Assembly (NCBI RefSeq): GCF_900142985.1
Contig: NZ_LT670849.1
Location: 7,332,501-7,396,500, forward strand
DNA: 64,000 nt
Reading direction: 5' to 3'
From: Bradyrhizobium erythrophlei
Lineage (GTDB): Bacteria > Pseudomonadota > Alphaproteobacteria > Rhizobiales > Xanthobacteraceae
The notes beneath the pieces are model-generated. The model was not told where the DNA came from. It ran no database searches and saw only the letters and a program-made list of their open reading frames with translations. The number at the start of each line of letters is the position of its first letter. Within the stretch, counting starts at the first letter, position 1. Shown here piece by piece: positions 62,023-64,000 of this stretch. The translations under genes were made by a program, and so were the position numbers.

Positions 62023-63417
62023 TCAGGGCTTAGGCGACTGAACGGTGAGCCGCAGAAAGCTCATGACGCTGCCGACGGCGGCAAATCCCGCACCCAGCGC
62101 CAGCGCCACGGTCGCGCCCTCACGCCCGGCCAACGCAAAACATAATGCGGCAAGGGCTGCGCCCGTCGTCTGTCCGGTCAGGCGCGCGGTCGCGACAATG
62201 CCGCTGGCGCCGCCGCTTCGGCCGGGCGGCGCGCTCGACATGATCGCGCGCAGGTTCGGCGTCTGGAAGAAGCCGAAGCCGACCCCGCAGATCGCCATGC
62301 GCCAGACGATGTTGAGGATGCCCGGCGAAGGCGGCAACGTTGCCAGCAGCATCATGCCGATCCCGAGCAGGACGAGGCCGATGCCGCCGAGCAGGCCCAC
62401 CGGATAACGGTCGCTCAAGCGGCCGGCGACGGGTGCCATGATCGCCACCACCAGCGGCCACGGCGTCATGAAGAAGCCGGTCTCGACCTGCGTCCGCAGC
62501 AGAATGTCCTCGAAATAAAACGGCAGTGAAACGAAGGCGAGGCCCTGGATCGCAAACGAACACACCGACGTCGCCGCCGAAAGCGCAAACATCGGCCGGC
62601 GAAACAGATCGATCGGCAGCATTGGCGCCGGATGATCGGCTTGCCGGCGGATCACCGCCAGACCGAGCACGATTCCGACGACAAGTTCGGCCGCAACCAC
62701 GCCCGTCGCAGCCTTGTGCGCCGCGCTGCCGATGCCGAGAACCACAAGGCCGACGCACATCGCCGCCAGCAACGCGCCGAGAAAATCGAAGCCGTGTCCG
62801 GCGCGCGGCGTCGCCGGCAGCGTCCGCATGCCGATCGCGATCGCCAGGATTCCGAAGGGAATATTGACCGCAAACAGCCACGGCCAGGGCTCGAAGGCGA
62901 GAATGGCGGACGCCACCGTCGGCCCCAGCGTGAAGGCGGTGCCGACCACCATCGCGTTGTAGCCGAAACCGCGGCCGAGCATCCGGTTCGGATAGGCAAA
63001 CCGGATCAGCGCCGAATTCACAGCCATGAGGCCGCTGGCGCCGAGGCCTTGCAACGCGCGCGCAATCAACAGCGTTTCCAGCGACCAGGCGCAGGCGCAT
63101 CCGAGCGAGGCAATCGTGAACAGCAAGAGACCGCCGAGATAAATCCGCTTGTAACCGACGATCTCGCCAAGCGCGCCGAGCGGCAGCAGCGTGGCCACCA
63201 GCGCGATCTGATAGACGTTGACGACCCAGACGACGTCCGCCGGGCTGACCTTCAGGTCAGCGGCGATCGACGGCAGCGCGATGTTGGCAATCGCGGTGTC
63301 GAGCGAGGCCAATCCCACCGCGAGCGAAATCGCAACGACCGCCCAGATCCGGCGTTCGGGCGGCAAGCCGTCGCTGACGGGTGGCGATGACGCGCTGGTT
63401 TGCGATCGATCCAACAT
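62023..63417 (-). CDS. MFS transporter, DHA2 (EmrB/QacA) type
   Basis: The 464-residue protein has 14 or so hydrophobic segments, the loop-2 pattern LGALGEIVGYKRIYL, and the first segment SLDTAIANIALPSIAADLKVS which is typical for this class. It is a drug or metabolite efflux pump. The start at ATG 63417 begins a hydrophilic N-terminus of about 28 residues. It is convergent with the metallophosphoesterase gene. Confidence 0.9.
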   Translation of the reverse strand: MLDRSQTSASSPPVSDGLPPERRIWAVVAISLAVGLASLDTAIANIALPSIAADLKVSPADVVWVVNVYQIALVATLLPLGALGEIVGYKRIYLGGLLLFTIASLGCACAWSLETLLIARALQGLGASGLMAVNSALIRFAYPNRMLGRGFGYNAMVVGTAFTLGPTVASAILAFEPWPWLFAVNIPFGILAIAIGMRTLPATPRAGHGFDFLGALLAAMCVGLVVLGIGSAAHKAATGVVAAELVVGIVLGLAVIRRQADHPAPMLPIDLFRRPMFALSAATSVCSFAIQGLAFVSLPFYFEDILLRTQVETGFFMTPWPLVVAIMAPVAGRLSDRYPVGLLGGIGLVLLGIGMMLLATLPPSPGILNIVWRMAICGVGFGFFQTPNLRAIMSSAPPGRSGGASGIVATARLTGQTTGAALAALCFALAGREGATVALALGAGFAAVGSVMSFLRLTVQSPKP

Positions 63418-63490
63418 CCGGCCGAATTCTTAGTCGCGGACAAAAGCGCCCGCATCCCGGCTGGATGTACACTGGATGGTCCGCCCACCC

Positions 63491-63517
63491 CATACGCCAT
63501 GTTGCATGATGCGTATG
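63491..63517. repeat. Short hairpin upstream of the MFS gene
   Basis: CATACGC and GCGTATG form a perfect 7-bp stem with a 13-nt loop. It is within the spacer between the MFS and guaB genes and next to the following repeat. Confidence 0.5.
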
Positions 63518-63523
63518 CAAGCG

Positions 63524-63684
63524 TGTCCCGGACGCGGTGCGGCGCCAAGAGCGCGTTTACGCGCGTCTTACACGCACTACGGCGACGCTCCGCAGAGCCG
63601 GGACCCAGCCAGTTGGAATGTGGACCCCGGATCAGCGACGCAACGCTTCGCTTCCGCTGCGCATTGCGCCGCGTCCGGGGAATG
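63524..63684. repeat. Repeat of the GGACCCCGGATCAGC family, full copy
   Basis: Matches 56771-56900 in both halves: CCGGACGCGGTGC at the left, CTCCGCAGAGCCGGGACCC and TGGACCCCGGATCAGC in the middle, and GCCGCGTCCGGGGAA at the right. Its ends are inverted relative to each other. It stands 4 nt from the guaB stop codon and may function as its terminator. The same family borders guaA. Confidence 0.85.
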
Positions 63685-63688
63685 AGAC

Positions 63689-64000
<312 letters not shown>

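Overview
The window looks like a chromosome segment of an alphaproteobacterium of the Bradyrhizobium type (Bradyrhizobium, Rhodopseudomonas and relatives). The evidence is the high G+C content, the gene order dnaB-alr-(xth)-radA-cvpA-purF, a complete branched-chain amino-acid (Liv) ABC cassette, and several families of short palindromic repeats in the intergenic spaces. No rRNA, tRNA, CRISPR array, integrase or intact insertion sequence was seen. Assignment below family level is inference from protein character; no search was run.

Layout. 1-13.6 kb: the end of a cyclopropane-fatty-acid synthase gene, then a forward housekeeping run (dnaB, alr, an exonuclease III, an HD-GYP regulator, radA, cvpA, purF, an SDR), interrupted by a reverse soxCD-like sulfite dehydrogenase pair divergent from a TauE/SafE-type exporter. 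13.6-24.8 kb: an NHL beta-propeller protein convergent with an MFS efflux pump, then mostly reverse genes (der, an envelope lipoprotein, a TPR membrane protein, panB, an NnrU-type protein, prfC, a PiT phosphate transporter with its DUF47 partner). 24.8-29.6 kb: the reverse cassette livG-livF-substrate-binding protein-livH-livM. 29.7-43.3 kb: a PAS-like protein, an ArsC/Spx-like reductase and an M20 amidohydrolase, a Tat-exported beta-helix protein, a GST/Lin0512 pair, an SDR/ECF-sigma pair, a DUF899 pair, a frameshifted MFS gene, an ArsR-SRPBCC operon, a second GST and a CPBP protease. 43.4-51.8 kb: a GFA protein, a frameshifted epoxide-hydrolase-like gene, a LysR regulator facing a YCII-like gene, a second ArsR-SRPBCC cassette, an adenylate/guanylate cyclase and a zinc-ribbon metallo-beta-lactamase. 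51.9-55.1 kb: accessory DNA beside the 3' end of guaA. 55.1-64 kb: guaA, a SnoaL-like gene behind a perfect palindrome, an RsmB-type methyltransferase, MAPEG, SDR, metallophosphoesterase, DHA2-type MFS, and the 3' part of guaB at the right edge.

The most unusual parts are these. (1) The 3' end of guaA is present three times in direct orientation (the intact gene end near 55.1 kb, an 86-nt copy at 53.66 kb and a 42-nt copy at 52.33 kb). An enoyl-reductase-like gene, a BrnTA toxin-antitoxin pair, an HNH gene and a fragment of a DUF4297/Cap4-like nuclease lie between and beside the copies. This reads as the remains of successive genomic islands that used guaA as attachment site. (2) A long repeat, present at 43.8 kb and truncated at 51.9 kb, folds into several hairpins in which one stem covaries between the copies, so it is a candidate structured RNA or structured mobile repeat. 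(3) Tandem pairs of about 75-nt palindromes ending in CTAGTG/CACTAG sit between genes and in some places supply stop codons or the N-terminus of a reading frame. (4) Two separate ArsR-SRPBCC cassettes each carry a perfect palindrome immediately before the ArsR start codon. (5) Two genes carry single-base frameshifts, both in five-base homopolymers, so sequencing error and true decay must be separated.
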